Shown: positions 18,252 to 26,457, counted from the first letter of the stretch. The stretch: DNA of 64,000 bases from Streptomyces kaniharaensis (GCF_009569385.1 NZ_WBOF01000001.1:4813501-4877500), one strand, 5' to 3'. Notes: generated from the letters alone by a model not told the origin. Numbers and translations are program-made.

Positions 18252-18668
18252 GTGCCGTCGCGCCCGCAGCCCCTTCGGAAACTGGGATTCCTGACCATCG
18301 GGCTGTTCGACCCGGCCGATCCTGCCCGGGGACACGAGTCGACGCTTCGGCTGATCGAACTCGGCGAGCAGCTGGGATTCGACAGTGCCTGGGTACGGCA
18401 CCGGCATCTGCAGCACGGGATCTCCTCCCCCATCGCCGTGCTGGCGGCGGCCTCCCAGCGCACCAGCCGCATCCACCTGGGCACCGCCGTCATACCGCTG
18501 GGGTGGGAGAACCCGCTCCGGCTGGCCGAGGACCTGGCCACCACCGACCTGCTGTCCGGCGGCCGGCTCAACCCCGGAGTCAGCGTCGGACAGCCCGGCC
18601 ACTACGCCAGGGTGGCCGGCGCTTCCCTGGACGACGCGCAGGCCGCCTACCGCGCCCTGCTCGCGTCA
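18252..18668 (+). pseudogene. LLM-class flavin oxidoreductase, 3' truncated
   Basis: GTG 18252 has GGAGGA just upstream and opens a luciferase-like monooxygenase: KLGFLTIGLFDPADPARGHE, EQLGFDSAWVRHRHLQHG, RIHLGTAVIPLGWENPLRLA and DLLSGGRLNPGVSVGQPGHY. This covers only the first 140 of about 350 residues. The text then runs straight into the 3' end of the oppositely oriented monooxygenase gene at 18666. The flavin-binding and substrate-loop C-terminal part is missing, so the gene is a deletion remnant. Confidence 0.75.
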
Positions 18669-19775
18669 GTCGGCGGACAGCAGGTGCTCGGCGCCGCCTT
18701 CGAGCATCTTGGCGGTCTCGGTGGAGCGGGGGAGCATGGTCTTCTCGTAGGTGCGGATGGCCTCGTCGACGGTGGTGGAGTTGGCGAGGGCGAGGGCGAG
18801 TTCGCTGGCGTCGAGCATGGCGAGGTTGACGCCGACGCCGAGCGGGGGCATGAGGTGGGCGGCGTCGCCGAGCAGGGTCACCGTCGGGTTGTGCTGCCAG
18901 GTGTGCGGTACGGGGAGGGCGAAGATCGGGCGGTCGACGTAGGGGGCGTCGTTGTCGGTGATCATCTGGTGCATGCGGGGCGACCAGTGGGCGTACTCGT
19001 CGAGGAGCAGGGCGCGGATGCCGTCGGTGTCGTCGGTCGTCAGACCGCTCCGGCTGATCCAGTCGACCGGGACCCGCCGGATGACGTAGGCACGGATGTG
19101 GTTTCCGCTGTTGCGCTGGGCGACCAGGCCGCGGTGGCCGTCGGCTGAAAAAGCGCTGCCGGGGCCGACCAGTTCGGCAAGGTCGGGGTGGCGGTTCTCG
19201 ACGTCGGAGAACCGTGCCTCCAGGAAGCTCACCCCGGTGTACTGGGGGACGGCGGGGGAGACGGCCGGGCGTACCCGGGAGAAGGCGCCGTCGGCGCCGA
19301 TGACCAGATCGGTCTCGACGGTCGTGCCGTCGGTGAAGTGCAGTTGTCGCGGCCCGTCGGCGGGCCCGCTGATCGAGTCGAGGGCCTGTCCCCAGTGCAC
19401 GGTTCCCGGTTGCAGGGAGTCGAGCAGCAGGTCGCGCAGCTGGCCGCGGTCGATTTCGGGCTTGAAAAGCTCGTCGGCCTCCGGGAGCTGATGGGACGTC
19501 ATCCGGCCGGTCGGGTCCAGCCGGCGCATTTCCTGCCCTTCGGGGCGGGCCAGCTGGAAGAACTCGTCGAGCAGGCCGGCTTCGCGCAGGGCGATCTGGC
19601 CGTTGTCGGCGTGCAGGTCCAGGGTGCCGCCCTGGTTGCGCGCGTCCGGGCCCGGGTCGCGGTCGTGGACGGTGACCGCGAGGCCGCGCCGCTGGAGGAT
19701 GCGGGCGCAGGTCAGCCCGCCGGGTCCCGCGCCGATGATGCTGATGCGGGCATGGGCAGGTGCCGGGGAGTTCAT
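18666..19775 (-). CDS. FAD-dependent monooxygenase (TetX-like group)
   Basis: A 369-residue class A flavoprotein monooxygenase. The dinucleotide motif ISIIGAGPGGLTCARIL is at the N-terminus, DLVIGADGAFSRVRPAVSP mid-way and the FAD ribityl motif in LLGDAAHLMPPLGVGVNLAM. The RNQGGTLDLHADNGQIAL stretch resembles the tetracycline-inactivating TetX group, but an antibiotic substrate is not proved. Start: ATG 19775 with AAGGGA upstream. It is divergent from a TetR gene with a palindrome between them, so it is probably repressed by that TetR and induced by its substrate. The 3' end abuts the broken LLM gene. Confidence 0.88.
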   Translation of the reverse strand: MNSPAPAHARISIIGAGPGGLTCARILQRRGLAVTVHDRDPGPDARNQGGTLDLHADNGQIALREAGLLDEFFQLARPEGQEMRRLDPTGRMTSHQLPEADELFKPEIDRGQLRDLLLDSLQPGTVHWGQALDSISGPADGPRQLHFTDGTTVETDLVIGADGAFSRVRPAVSPAVPQYTGVSFLEARFSDVENRHPDLAELVGPGSAFSADGHRGLVAQRNSGNHIRAYVIRRVPVDWISRSGLTTDDTDGIRALLLDEYAHWSPRMHQMITDNDAPYVDRPIFALPVPHTWQHNPTVTLLGDAAHLMPPLGVGVNLAMLDASELALALANSTTVDEAIRTYEKTMLPRSTETAKMLEGGAEHLLSAD

Positions 19776-19850
19776 GGGTGGTCCCTTCGCCGGTGCCGGA
19801 TCGCGGCCGCGGCCCTGTGCCGCGGAGTCGTCAGACACCGACTCCATTAT

Positions 19851-19867
19851 TTTTGAACCGTTCCAAA
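19851..19867. promoter_or_regulatory. Candidate TetR operator
   Basis: Imperfect palindrome TTTTGAACCGTTCCAAA (GAAC-C-GTTC core with T/A-rich flanks) in the AT-rich 137-bp gap between divergent monooxygenase and TetR genes. It is placed to block both promoters; binding is inferred from symmetry and position. Confidence 0.45.
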
Positions 19868-19912
19868 TATGCAACTGTTTCGATTTTGCTGGATTCCGGG
19901 TAGGGTTGGCAC

Positions 19913-20554
19913 ATGGCAGAGACGACGATCGACCGCGCAGGAACGGGCGGGCGGCGCGAACGCAAGAAGGCCGCCACCCGGCAGGCGATCGCCGACACGG
20001 CGCTGCGGCTGTTCCTGGAGCGCGGCTACGAGCAGGTGGGCGTCCGCGAGATCGCCGAGGTCGCCGACGTGTCGGTGTCGACCTTGTTCAACTACTTCCC
20101 CCAAGGCAAAGAAGCCCTGGTCTTCGACGAGGACGCCCGCCATGAGGCCGCCCTGGTCCGTGCGGTCACCGACCGGCCCCCGGGCCAGACGGTCTCCGAC
20201 GCCCTGCGCGCCCACCTCACCGGCTTCGTCGACTCGGCCCACACCCGAGACCCCCGCTTCGCCGACTTTCAGCGGCTCATCCAGCAGACTCCGGCCCTAC
20301 GCGAGTACGCCCGCGCGATGTGGCTGCGCCACGAAGAGGCTCTGGCCCGCGCTCTCGCCGACCAGACCGGCCGGCCGCACGACGACCTCATCTGCGCCGC
20401 CTATGCCCGGTTCACCCTGGAGATCATCGCGTTCGCCGGATCCCGTCCTGACCCGGCCGCCGCCGTCGAGCAGGCCTGTCTCCTGCTCGACCAGGGTTGG
20501 ACGACCGCGGTCGCCCGACACGACCCCGCCACTGCCACCTCCCCAACCGCATAG
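19913..20554 (+). CDS. TetR-family repressor
   Basis: A 213-residue TetR regulator. The N-terminal HTH reads KKAATRQAIADTALRLFLER, REIAEVADVSVSTLFNYFPQ and GKEALVFDEDA. The C-terminal ligand domain is helical and variable. It is divergent from the TetX-like monooxygenase, so the likely role is to repress that gene and itself, releasing on binding a small hydrophobic compound. ATG 19913 is the only sensible start. Length is typical. Confidence 0.88.
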   Translation: MAETTIDRAGTGGRRERKKAATRQAIADTALRLFLERGYEQVGVREIAEVADVSVSTLFNYFPQGKEALVFDEDARHEAALVRAVTDRPPGQTVSDALRAHLTGFVDSAHTRDPRFADFQRLIQQTPALREYARAMWLRHEEALARALADQTGRPHDDLICAAYARFTLEIIAFAGSRPDPAAAVEQACLLLDQGWTTAVARHDPATATSPTA

Positions 20555-20670
20555 AGCCGGTTTCAAGCAGGCGGACGCGGGTCCTAGCGCGTTTCCGCGC
20601 CCGGCTGACCACGCCGCGCGCCCGGCCATGTTCGGGCGCGGAGCTCCTGGCGAGTATGCCGCCAATCTAG

Positions 20671-20695
20671 CGAACATGTTCGTTGCGAACATGTC
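20671..20695. repeat. Palindrome and direct repeat CGAACATGT
   Basis: A perfect 12-bp palindrome CGAACATGTTCG (20671-20682) with a second CGAACATGT copy 15 bp downstream (20687-20695). It lies in the 288-bp non-coding gap after the TetR gene, and no gene start is adjacent. It could be a regulator site orphaned by deletion. The rest of 20555-20842 holds nothing else recognised. Confidence 0.35.
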
Positions 20696-20842
20696 TTTCT
20701 GCGGGTGCATGTGGCGGCGGTCGGGCGGCTTGGCGCGCCCGACCGCCCGTGGACACGCATACCGTGTGTGGCGGTGCGTTGCGGCCGCCTCCCTGTGTCG
20801 CTGGTGCTCGGCCGCGTGGTCCCTGGTCATGTCTCGTCGAGA

Positions 20843-21799
20843 TCAGGCGTCGAGTGTGGAGATCCAGTCGCGCAGGACCGCGACGTACGTCTGCGGGTCG
20901 CTCTGGTGCATGACGTGGCCCGCCTTCGGGAACGACTGGTAGTCGAACCGCTGCCCGGCCTTGGTGATGAGTTCGCGCATGTGCCGGACCTGGAGGTCCG
21001 AGACGGCCCCCTGCAGCCGGCCGCTCTCCTCGTCGACCTTCCAGAAGTGGTGGGAGAACATGACGGGGACCTTGACGGAGGCGAGCATGCGGGCGTGGTC
21101 GCAGGAGGCGCTGGCCGAGCCGGTGGCGAAGGCGCGGGCCCACTCGGGGTCGTACTCCTTCCAGGTCTGGGGCGGTTCGTCGCCGTCCATGAAGGCGCCC
21201 ATCTGCGCCAGGCCCTTGGCCAGTACCGGCGGCAGTTCGCGGGCCATCGCCTCTTTGAGGCCCCGCCAGTCGCCGATCGACCACTGGTCGCCGAGGTACT
21301 TGCTGATGAGCGTGAACCACGGGCCGATGGCCTGGTGCATGCCGTGGCCGTAGGGGGGCTGGATCTCGGAGGAGAACAGCGGTGCGTCCTCGTAGTACGC
21401 CCCGCGGAGCATGCCGGGCGGTGCGTAGGCGGACAGCCAGGCCGCGATGACGCCGCCGGAGGACAGGCCGCAGGCGACCACCGAGCGGCGGACGCGTCCG
21501 GAGACGAACCGGACCAGGTCGTTGCCCATGTTGTCGAGGGTGTAGCGCCCGGGGGTGCGGGTGGAGCGGCCTTGGCCGCGCAGGTCCACGGCGAAGACCT
21601 CGAAGTCGTCTTCGAGCAGCTTCATGGCTGCCTCGTAGCCCCACCAGGACTCCCCCTGTGCGGGGATGAGCAGGAGGGCCGGCTTGTCGGCCGGTCCGGT
21701 GGTGGCGTAGTTGAGTGTCACCTCGCCGGTGTCGAACGTCTCCTCGGGGTAGCCGTGTTCGACGTAGGTGGCGTCGGGGTTGTGCGGTCCGTAGTTCAT
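20843..21799 (-). CDS. Alpha/beta hydrolase
   Basis: A 318-residue alpha/beta hydrolase. LNYATTGPADKPALLLIPAQ leads to GESWWGYEAAMKLLEDDFEV, the DLRGQGRS motif is present, and the nucleophile elbow is VACGLSSGGVIAAWL (Ser in GLSSG). A catalytic His lies in FPKAGHVMHQSDP near the end. ATG 21799 has AAGGGA upstream and overlaps the SDR stop by ATGA, so the two are translationally coupled. It is probably induced together with the SDR gene when the divergent TetR releases its paired operators. Substrate unknown; haloalkane, epoxide or ester hydrolysis are possible. Confidence 0.85.
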   Translation of the reverse strand: MNYGPHNPDATYVEHGYPEETFDTGEVTLNYATTGPADKPALLLIPAQGESWWGYEAAMKLLEDDFEVFAVDLRGQGRSTRTPGRYTLDNMGNDLVRFVSGRVRRSVVACGLSSGGVIAAWLSAYAPPGMLRGAYYEDAPLFSSEIQPPYGHGMHQAIGPWFTLISKYLGDQWSIGDWRGLKEAMARELPPVLAKGLAQMGAFMDGDEPPQTWKEYDPEWARAFATGSASASCDHARMLASVKVPVMFSHHFWKVDEESGRLQGAVSDLQVRHMRELITKAGQRFDYQSFPKAGHVMHQSDPQTYVAVLRDWISTLDA

Positions 21800-22707
21800 C
21801 GCAGTCCCTTGAAGTAGTCGCCGGTCTCGAAGTCGGCGAGCAGGCCCGGGTGGGTCGGTTCCCAGCCCAGGACCTGCCGGGTGGTCAGGGCGGATGTCGG
21901 GTTGTCGAGGGAGATGACCATCGCGAGGAACCCGAAGTGTGCCTGCAGTTGGTCGGCGGGGATGCTCGCGGTGGGTATGTCGAGGTGGTCGCCGATGCTC
22001 TGGGCGATCCGGCGCAGCGGGATGCCTTCGTCCCCGGCCGCGTGCCAGCGGGTGCCGGCCGGTGCGTTCTCGAGCGCGAGGCGGAACAGGTGGGCGACGT
22101 CGAGGGTGTGGACGGCGGGCCACTGGTTCCCGCCGTCGCCCGGGTAGCCGGAGACGCCGGTCCGCTGGGCGATGGCGATCAGGGTCCTGGCGAAGCCGTG
22201 CCGGTCCAGGGTGCTGTGGGTGATGGGCGGGATGCGCACGACCGAGGAGCGCACGCCCCGCCGTGCCAGGGCGAGCACGGCGTTCTCGTTCTCGGTGCGG
22301 CCGCCGGGGCCGCCGGCGTCCTCCTCGGTGCCGGGCCGGCCCAGGCCCGCGGACACCAGGCCGAGCGTGCCCGACGCCGCGACCAGCGGCTTGCCGGTGC
22401 CGGCGAGCGCCTCGCCGAGCGCGTGCACGACGGCGAGGTCCGCGGCGACGGCGGCGGGGTAGTTCCCGGAGCGCATCTGCTCGTGGTCGAAGGCGAGGTG
22501 GACGACACCGTCGCAGTCCGCGGCGGCCTCGGCGATCGCGGCGGGCTCGGCGAGGTCGCCGCGGTGCGCGGTCGCACCGTACCCGGTCACCGCCGCTGCG
22601 GCGGCGTCGGATCGCGCGAGACCGACGACGTCGTGCCCGGCGGCGACGAGTTCGGGGACGATCGCCGAGCCGAGATGGCCGGACGCACCGGTGACGAAGA
22701 CACGCAT
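21796..22707 (-). CDS. NAD(P)-dependent SDR-type epimerase/reductase
   Basis: A 303-residue extended/atypical short-chain dehydrogenase. The N-terminus MRVFVTGASGHLGSAIVPEL carries the TGxxGxxG motif, followed by RSDAAAAAVTGYGATAHRGD and GVVHLAFDHE. The Tyr-x-x-x-Lys catalytic pair is not obvious, as in several NAD(P)-binding relatives. ATG 22707 is chosen because the Rossmann strand starts there. It is first in a two-gene operon with the hydrolase and divergent from a TetR gene, with two near-identical operators between. Confidence 0.85.
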   Translation of the reverse strand: MRVFVTGASGHLGSAIVPELVAAGHDVVGLARSDAAAAAVTGYGATAHRGDLAEPAAIAEAAADCDGVVHLAFDHEQMRSGNYPAAVAADLAVVHALGEALAGTGKPLVAASGTLGLVSAGLGRPGTEEDAGGPGGRTENENAVLALARRGVRSSVVRIPPITHSTLDRHGFARTLIAIAQRTGVSGYPGDGGNQWPAVHTLDVAHLFRLALENAPAGTRWHAAGDEGIPLRRIAQSIGDHLDIPTASIPADQLQAHFGFLAMVISLDNPTSALTTRQVLGWEPTHPGLLADFETGDYFKGLR

Positions 22708-22747
22708 GGTGACTCCCGTGGGTGTGGTGGGGGAAGGGCAGGAAGAA

Positions 22748-22770
22748 GTGATGAGACTGAGTCCCGTCAC
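22748..22770. promoter_or_regulatory. TetR operator copy 1
   Basis: A 23-bp imperfect palindrome with outer arms GTGA and TCAC and an inner GAGACT/AGTCCC. It shares its sequence plan with the copy at 22788-22810, whose start is 40 bp away. Located upstream of the SDR-hydrolase operon. Confidence 0.6.
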
Positions 22771-22787
22771 TAGTTCCACCGTAGCGC

Positions 22788-22810
22788 GTGATGGGACTCG
22801 GTGCCATCAC
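22788..22810. promoter_or_regulatory. TetR operator copy 2
   Basis: A 23-bp palindrome with perfect 7-bp arms GTGATGG and CCATCAC, 13 bp before the TetR start. Together with copy 1 it suggests cooperative repression of both divergent units, including autoregulation. Confidence 0.65.
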
Positions 22811-22823
22811 TTAGGATGTGGTC

Positions 22824-23417
22824 ATGGCCAGATGGGAACCGAACGCGTGGGAACGCCTGGAGCGCGCCGCGCTCGCACTGTTCGCCGAACGCGGGTACGA
22901 CGCCACGACCGTCCCCGAGATCGCGGACCGCGCAGGCCTGACCAAGAGCACGTTCTTCCGGCATTTCGCCGACAAGCGAGAGGTGGTGTTCGGCAGGCAG
23001 GACATGCTGGCGGAACTCTTCAGCGACGCGATCCGGGCCGCCGGGCCATCGGCGACGATCGGCGACTGCCTCGCCGCAGCACTGGAATCCGCCGCCCCCG
23101 GGCTCACACCCGAGCGCCACGACCTCGCCGTTCAACGGCGAGCGATCATCGCCGCCAACAGCGAACTGCAGGAACGCGAGCTCCTCAAACGCGCCCGCCT
23201 CACGTCCGCCATCGCCGACGCCCTCCGGGCACACGGAGCCGACGAGACCACCGCCGACCTGGCCGCCGCGCTGGGGGTCCTCGCCTTCAGCACCGCCTTC
23301 GCCCGCTGGGCGGCGCCGGAGAACCGGCAGCCGTACACCGAGATCGCGCGCACGACCCTGCGCGATCTCCAGTCCCGCGCGGCCGGTCTTGCCGCAGACA
23401 CCGAGGTTCGCGCCTGA
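22824..23417 (+). CDS. TetR-family repressor
   Basis: A 197-residue TetR regulator. The HTH is ERAALALFAERGYDATTVPE, IADRAGLTKSTFFRHFADKR. ATG 22824 is preferred to GTG 22818 because AGGA sits seven bases before it. The C-terminal half is helical. It is divergent from the SDR-hydrolase operon with two matching 23-bp palindromes between, so it very likely represses both. The ligand is unknown. Confidence 0.88.
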   Translation: MARWEPNAWERLERAALALFAERGYDATTVPEIADRAGLTKSTFFRHFADKREVVFGRQDMLAELFSDAIRAAGPSATIGDCLAAALESAAPGLTPERHDLAVQRRAIIAANSELQERELLKRARLTSAIADALRAHGADETTADLAAALGVLAFSTAFARWAAPENRQPYTEIARTTLRDLQSRAAGLAADTEVRA

Positions 23418-23531
23418 CCTGGGAATCCGGCCGATCACGTGGCTGGTCACGACGCCAAGTGCGCGAGTTCGCGGCTGCCTGACCTTGGCAGGGGCAGGCA
23501 GCCGCCAGGGGCTGTGGTCATACTCGAACGC

Positions 23532-24114
23532 ATGGACAGCACAACGCCGTTGGGACGGTTCCTGCGGGCCCGCCGGGGACAGCTGCAGCCCGCTGACGTG
23601 GGGTTGCCGCACTATGGCGAGCAGCGGCGGGTGCCGGGCCTGCGCCGGGACGAGGTGGCTCGACTGGCCGGGGTGGGGGAGTCGTACTACATCCGGCTGG
23701 AACAGGGGGTTTCGCAGCACGCCTCGCCGCAGGTGCTGGACGCGATCGCGGGGGCATTGCTCCTGGACGCCACCGAACGGAGCCACCTGTACGACCTGGC
23801 CGGCGCGGCGCGCGCGGCCGACGAGGGAGGTCGCGCCAGGGGGCGAAGCCGGGCGCGGGAGCGGCTGAGCGAGGAGACGAGGCAGCTGATCGCCGCCTTC
23901 GGCGACACCCCTGTGATCGTCCTGGGTCTGCGCAGCGACGTGCTGGGCTGGAACCCCACCGGCCACGCACTGTTCGCAGGCCACCTCGACCCGGACAGTC
24001 CGGCCGATCCGGCCGCACGCCCGAACACCGCGCGTCTGGTCTTCACCGACCCCCACACCCGGGACCTCTACGAGGACTGGCCGAAGAAGGCCAGGGACGC
24101 GGTGGGCCGACTGC
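23532..24114 (+). pseudogene. XRE/MmyB-type regulator, 3' truncated
   Basis: ATG 23532 opens LGRFLRARRGQLQPADVGLP, then the XRE helix-turn-helix LRRDEVARLAGVGESYYIRL EQG, then the start of the MmyB-like ligand domain (VIVLGLRSDVLGWNPTGHAL, RLVFTDPHTRDLYEDWPKKA). The family normally runs 80-100 residues further, but homology stops at VGRLRS near 24114, where an Ohr fragment begins. There is no Shine-Dalgarno. CATACT ends seven bases before the ATG, which would suit a leaderless transcript. The ligand pocket is incomplete, so function is probably lost. Confidence 0.7.
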
Positions 24115-24120
24115 GATCGT

Positions 24121-24351
24121 GTGATCGCACGTCAGCAGGGCGTGGTGCTGTCGGAGTCCAGCGTCACCGCCACCGTGAGCCTGCTCGCCCTCGACGACGG
24201 CGGCTTCACTCTCGCCGTGCGACTGCGGGTGGACCTGCCGGGAATGGACCAGGGTGTGGCTGACGAGCTCGTCAAGGCCACCCACCAGGTCTGCCCCTAC
24301 TCCAACGCCACCCGCGGCAACGTGGAGGTGGACCTGAGCGCCACCGTCTGA
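24121..24351 (+). pseudogene. ohr: Ohr/OsmC peroxide-resistance protein, 5' truncated
   Basis: The C-terminal half of an organic hydroperoxide resistance protein: ARQQGVVLSESSVTATVSLL, DDGGFTLAVRLRVDLPGM, HQVCPYSNATRGNVEVDLSA. The second redox Cys (HQVCPYS) is present, but the N-terminal half with the first Cys is missing. It joins directly to the truncated MmyB-type gene, and an inverted repeat (24112-24129) spans the joint. This is a deletion junction, and no working enzyme is expected. Confidence 0.8.
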
Positions 24352-24367
24352 GCCCGAGCAGCCGTCC

Positions 24368-24388
24368 CGACGTGAGCGGCTCACGTCG
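24368..24388. terminator. Hairpin after ohr remnant
   Basis: A perfect 9-bp stem CGACGTGAG/CTCACGTCG with a 3-nt loop, 16 bp after the Ohr stop. It suits an intrinsic terminator of the former ohr gene; no T-run, as usual in this group. The rest of 24389-24596 holds no supported gene. Confidence 0.5.
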
Positions 24389-24596
24389 CCGTCGGGGACG
24401 GGCACGAACCGGCAGGCGGCCGTGCAGCTTCGGGTCGTGCATGTAGGGGGTCGCCCGCGTAGAAAGCCGAGGCCTGTTGCAGAACTGCCGCCGACTGGCC
24501 CTGCCGCCTTCGCGGCGGGGCTGTCGCCCCCACTACGGCCGAGTCCCGCCGGCCTCGGCTCGCGCCGGACTCGGGCACCACCCGGAGGTGCCGGCC

Positions 24597-24974
24597 TCAG
24601 GACGCGACCGGCTCCGGCCGGAAGGCGTGGTCGATGTTGTCCTCGACCCAGTTGCGCAGGTGGTTGAGCGGGATCGCGGCGCTCTGACCGAGCGGGGTGA
24701 GGGAGTACTCGACGTGCAGCGGCACGGCGGGGTAGACCGTGCGGTCGAGGATGCCGAACTCCTCCAGACGGCGCAGGGTCTGGGTCAACACCTTCGGGCT
24801 GACGCCCTGAAGCTTGCGCTGGAGCTCTCCGAACCGCTGGGGTCCGCCCTCGAGGGCGCCGATGGCGAGGGCGGACCACTTGTTGGCGAGCAGGTCGAGC
24901 AGTGCGCGGCAGGGGCACTGGGCGGCGTAGACGTCGTGGTGCGAGTGCTGGCCGCTGGGGCAGGTGGTCGTCAT
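24597..24974 (-). CDS. HxlR-family regulator
   Basis: A 125-residue winged-helix regulator: CPCRALLDLLANKWSALAIG, RFGELQRKLQGVSPKVLTQT, LRRLEEFGILDRTVYPAVPL and HVEYSLTPLGQSAAIPL. N-terminal cysteines (CPSGQ and AAQCPCRALL) are placed as in redox- or quinone-sensing members. ATG 24974 has GAGGAG upstream. It is divergent from a quinone oxidoreductase-like gene, with a palindrome between, so it probably controls that gene in response to thiol-reactive compounds; this is inference from context. Confidence 0.88.
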   Translation of the reverse strand: MTTTCPSGQHSHHDVYAAQCPCRALLDLLANKWSALAIGALEGGPQRFGELQRKLQGVSPKVLTQTLRRLEEFGILDRTVYPAVPLHVEYSLTPLGQSAAIPLNHLRNWVEDNIDHAFRPEPVAS

Positions 24975-24995
24975 GCTTGCTCTCCTCACCAGGTC

Positions 24996-25012
24996 ACTTC
25001 CTGATGGGAAGT
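24996..25012. promoter_or_regulatory. Candidate HxlR operator
   Basis: Perfect 6-bp arms ACTTCC and GGAAGT separated by 5 bp, in the AT-richer gap between divergent HxlR and reductase genes, 22 bp upstream of the HxlR start. Confidence 0.55.
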
Positions 25013-25115
25013 AATGGACCTTGAAGGTAACTATACCCACGGGGATAGCGTCGTCGACGTCAACAGGAAGGCCTGGCAACGGCCTTCCGCAGAGTGCTCT
25101 TTCAGGAGATGACGC

Positions 25116-26084
25116 ATGTCCGCAGACATGATGCGCGCGGTGGTCCAGGACACCTTCGGCGGCCCGGAGGTGCTGCGGGTCGAGCGGGTGCCGCGCCCGG
25201 CGCCGCTGCCGACCGAAGTGCTGGTGCGGGTGCACGCCGCCGGAATCAACCCGGTGGACTGGAAGACCCGTGGCGGCACCGGCATGGCCGGCCTGCTGGG
25301 CGAGCCGCCGTTCACCCTCGGCTGGGACGTGTCCGGGGTGGTGGAGGAGGTCGGCTTCGGCGTGACCACCCTCAAGGTCGGCGACGAGGTGTACGGCATG
25401 CCGTGGTTCCCGCGCGTCGCCAACGCCTACGCCGAGTACGTGACCGCGCCGGCCCGGCAGTTCGCCCGCAAGCCCGCCACCCTCGACCACGTGCACGCGG
25501 CGGCCGTACCGCTGGCGGCGCTGACCGCCTGGCAGGCCGTCGTCGACACCGCCCACGTCACGGCTGGCCAGCGCGTCCTGATCACCGCCGCGGCCGGCGG
25601 CGTCGGCCACTTCGCCGTCCAGTTCGCCCGCCACCTGGGCGCCCACGTAATCGCCACCGCCAGCGCCGCCCGCCACCCCTGGCTCAAGGAACTCGGCGCC
25701 AACGAGAGCGTCGACTACACCACCACCCGGTTCGAGGACGCCATCAAGGACGTCGATGTCGTCATCGACCTGGTGGGCGACGCCCACGACAGCACCAGCA
25801 CCCGCTCGCTGAAGGTACTGCGCCCGGGCGGCCTGCTGGTCGCGATTCCGGCCGGTGTCTCACCGGAGCTGGCGCAGGCCGCCGAGTCCGCCGGGGTGCG
25901 AGTCACCCCGTTCCTGGTCGAGCCGGACGGTGCCGCGCTGACGGCGATCGCCGGGCTGATCGACGCCGGCGAGGTCGCCGTCGAGGTGGAGGAGACCTTC
26001 CCGCTGGAGCAGGCCGGCGCGGCCCACGCCCGCGGCGAGGCCGGCCGCACCCGCGGCAAGCTCGTTCTGACTGTCACCAACTGA
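25116..26084 (+). CDS. Zinc-free MDR/quinone oxidoreductase
   Basis: A 322-residue NADP-dependent oxidoreductase of the quinone reductase branch of the MDR family. Visible are HAAGINPVDWKTRGG, PFTLGWDVSGVVEEVGFGVT, GDEVYGMP and the cofactor motif VLITAAAGGVGHFAVQFARH. No structural zinc cysteines are seen. AGGAG precedes ATG 25116. It reduces quinones or enones with NADPH in the cytosol. The divergent HxlR regulator and the NIPSNAP-domain gene 29 bp downstream suggest an electrophile-response unit. Confidence 0.9.
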   Translation: MSADMMRAVVQDTFGGPEVLRVERVPRPAPLPTEVLVRVHAAGINPVDWKTRGGTGMAGLLGEPPFTLGWDVSGVVEEVGFGVTTLKVGDEVYGMPWFPRVANAYAEYVTAPARQFARKPATLDHVHAAAVPLAALTAWQAVVDTAHVTAGQRVLITAAAGGVGHFAVQFARHLGAHVIATASAARHPWLKELGANESVDYTTTRFEDAIKDVDVVIDLVGDAHDSTSTRSLKVLRPGGLLVAIPAGVSPELAQAAESAGVRVTPFLVEPDGAALTAIAGLIDAGEVAVEVEETFPLEQAGAAHARGEAGRTRGKLVLTVTN

Positions 26085-26113
26085 ACCATTCTCACGTGGA
26101 GTTCGGAGAAAGC

Positions 26114-26434
26114 ATGTACTACGAGATCCGCCGCTACCAGGCGCAGCCCGGACGTCGCGAGGAGTGGGTGCGTTACATGGAGGACGTGGTCATCCCGTTC
26201 CAGGCCTCGCTGGGCATGGACGTGACCGCCTCCTTCGTCGACGCCCAGGACGAGGACGGCTATGTGTGGATCCGCCGCTTCGAGGACGAGGCTCAGAGCG
26301 AGGCGCTGTACGAGGCGGTCTACCAGAACGACCGCTGGAAGAACGAGATCGGCCCGGTGGTCTACGGCCTGCTGATCCCCGAGAAGTCCGTCGTCACCCG
26401 CGTCACCCCCACGCCCGCCTCGCCGCTGCGGTGA
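26114..26434 (+). CDS. NIPSNAP-domain protein
   Basis: A 106-residue small alpha/beta (dimeric barrel) protein: MYYEIRRYQAQPGRREEWVR, DAQDEDGYVWIRRFEDEAQS, YQNDRWKNEIGPVVYGLL. This matches the NIPSNAP family, whose bacterial members have no settled function. GGAGA precedes ATG 26114. It follows the quinone reductase by 29 bp on the same strand, likely one operon. Confidence 0.85.
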   Translation: MYYEIRRYQAQPGRREEWVRYMEDVVIPFQASLGMDVTASFVDAQDEDGYVWIRRFEDEAQSEALYEAVYQNDRWKNEIGPVVYGLLIPEKSVVTRVTPTPASPLR

Positions 26435-26457
26435 CCCGGCTGCGGCCCCCGCACCCG

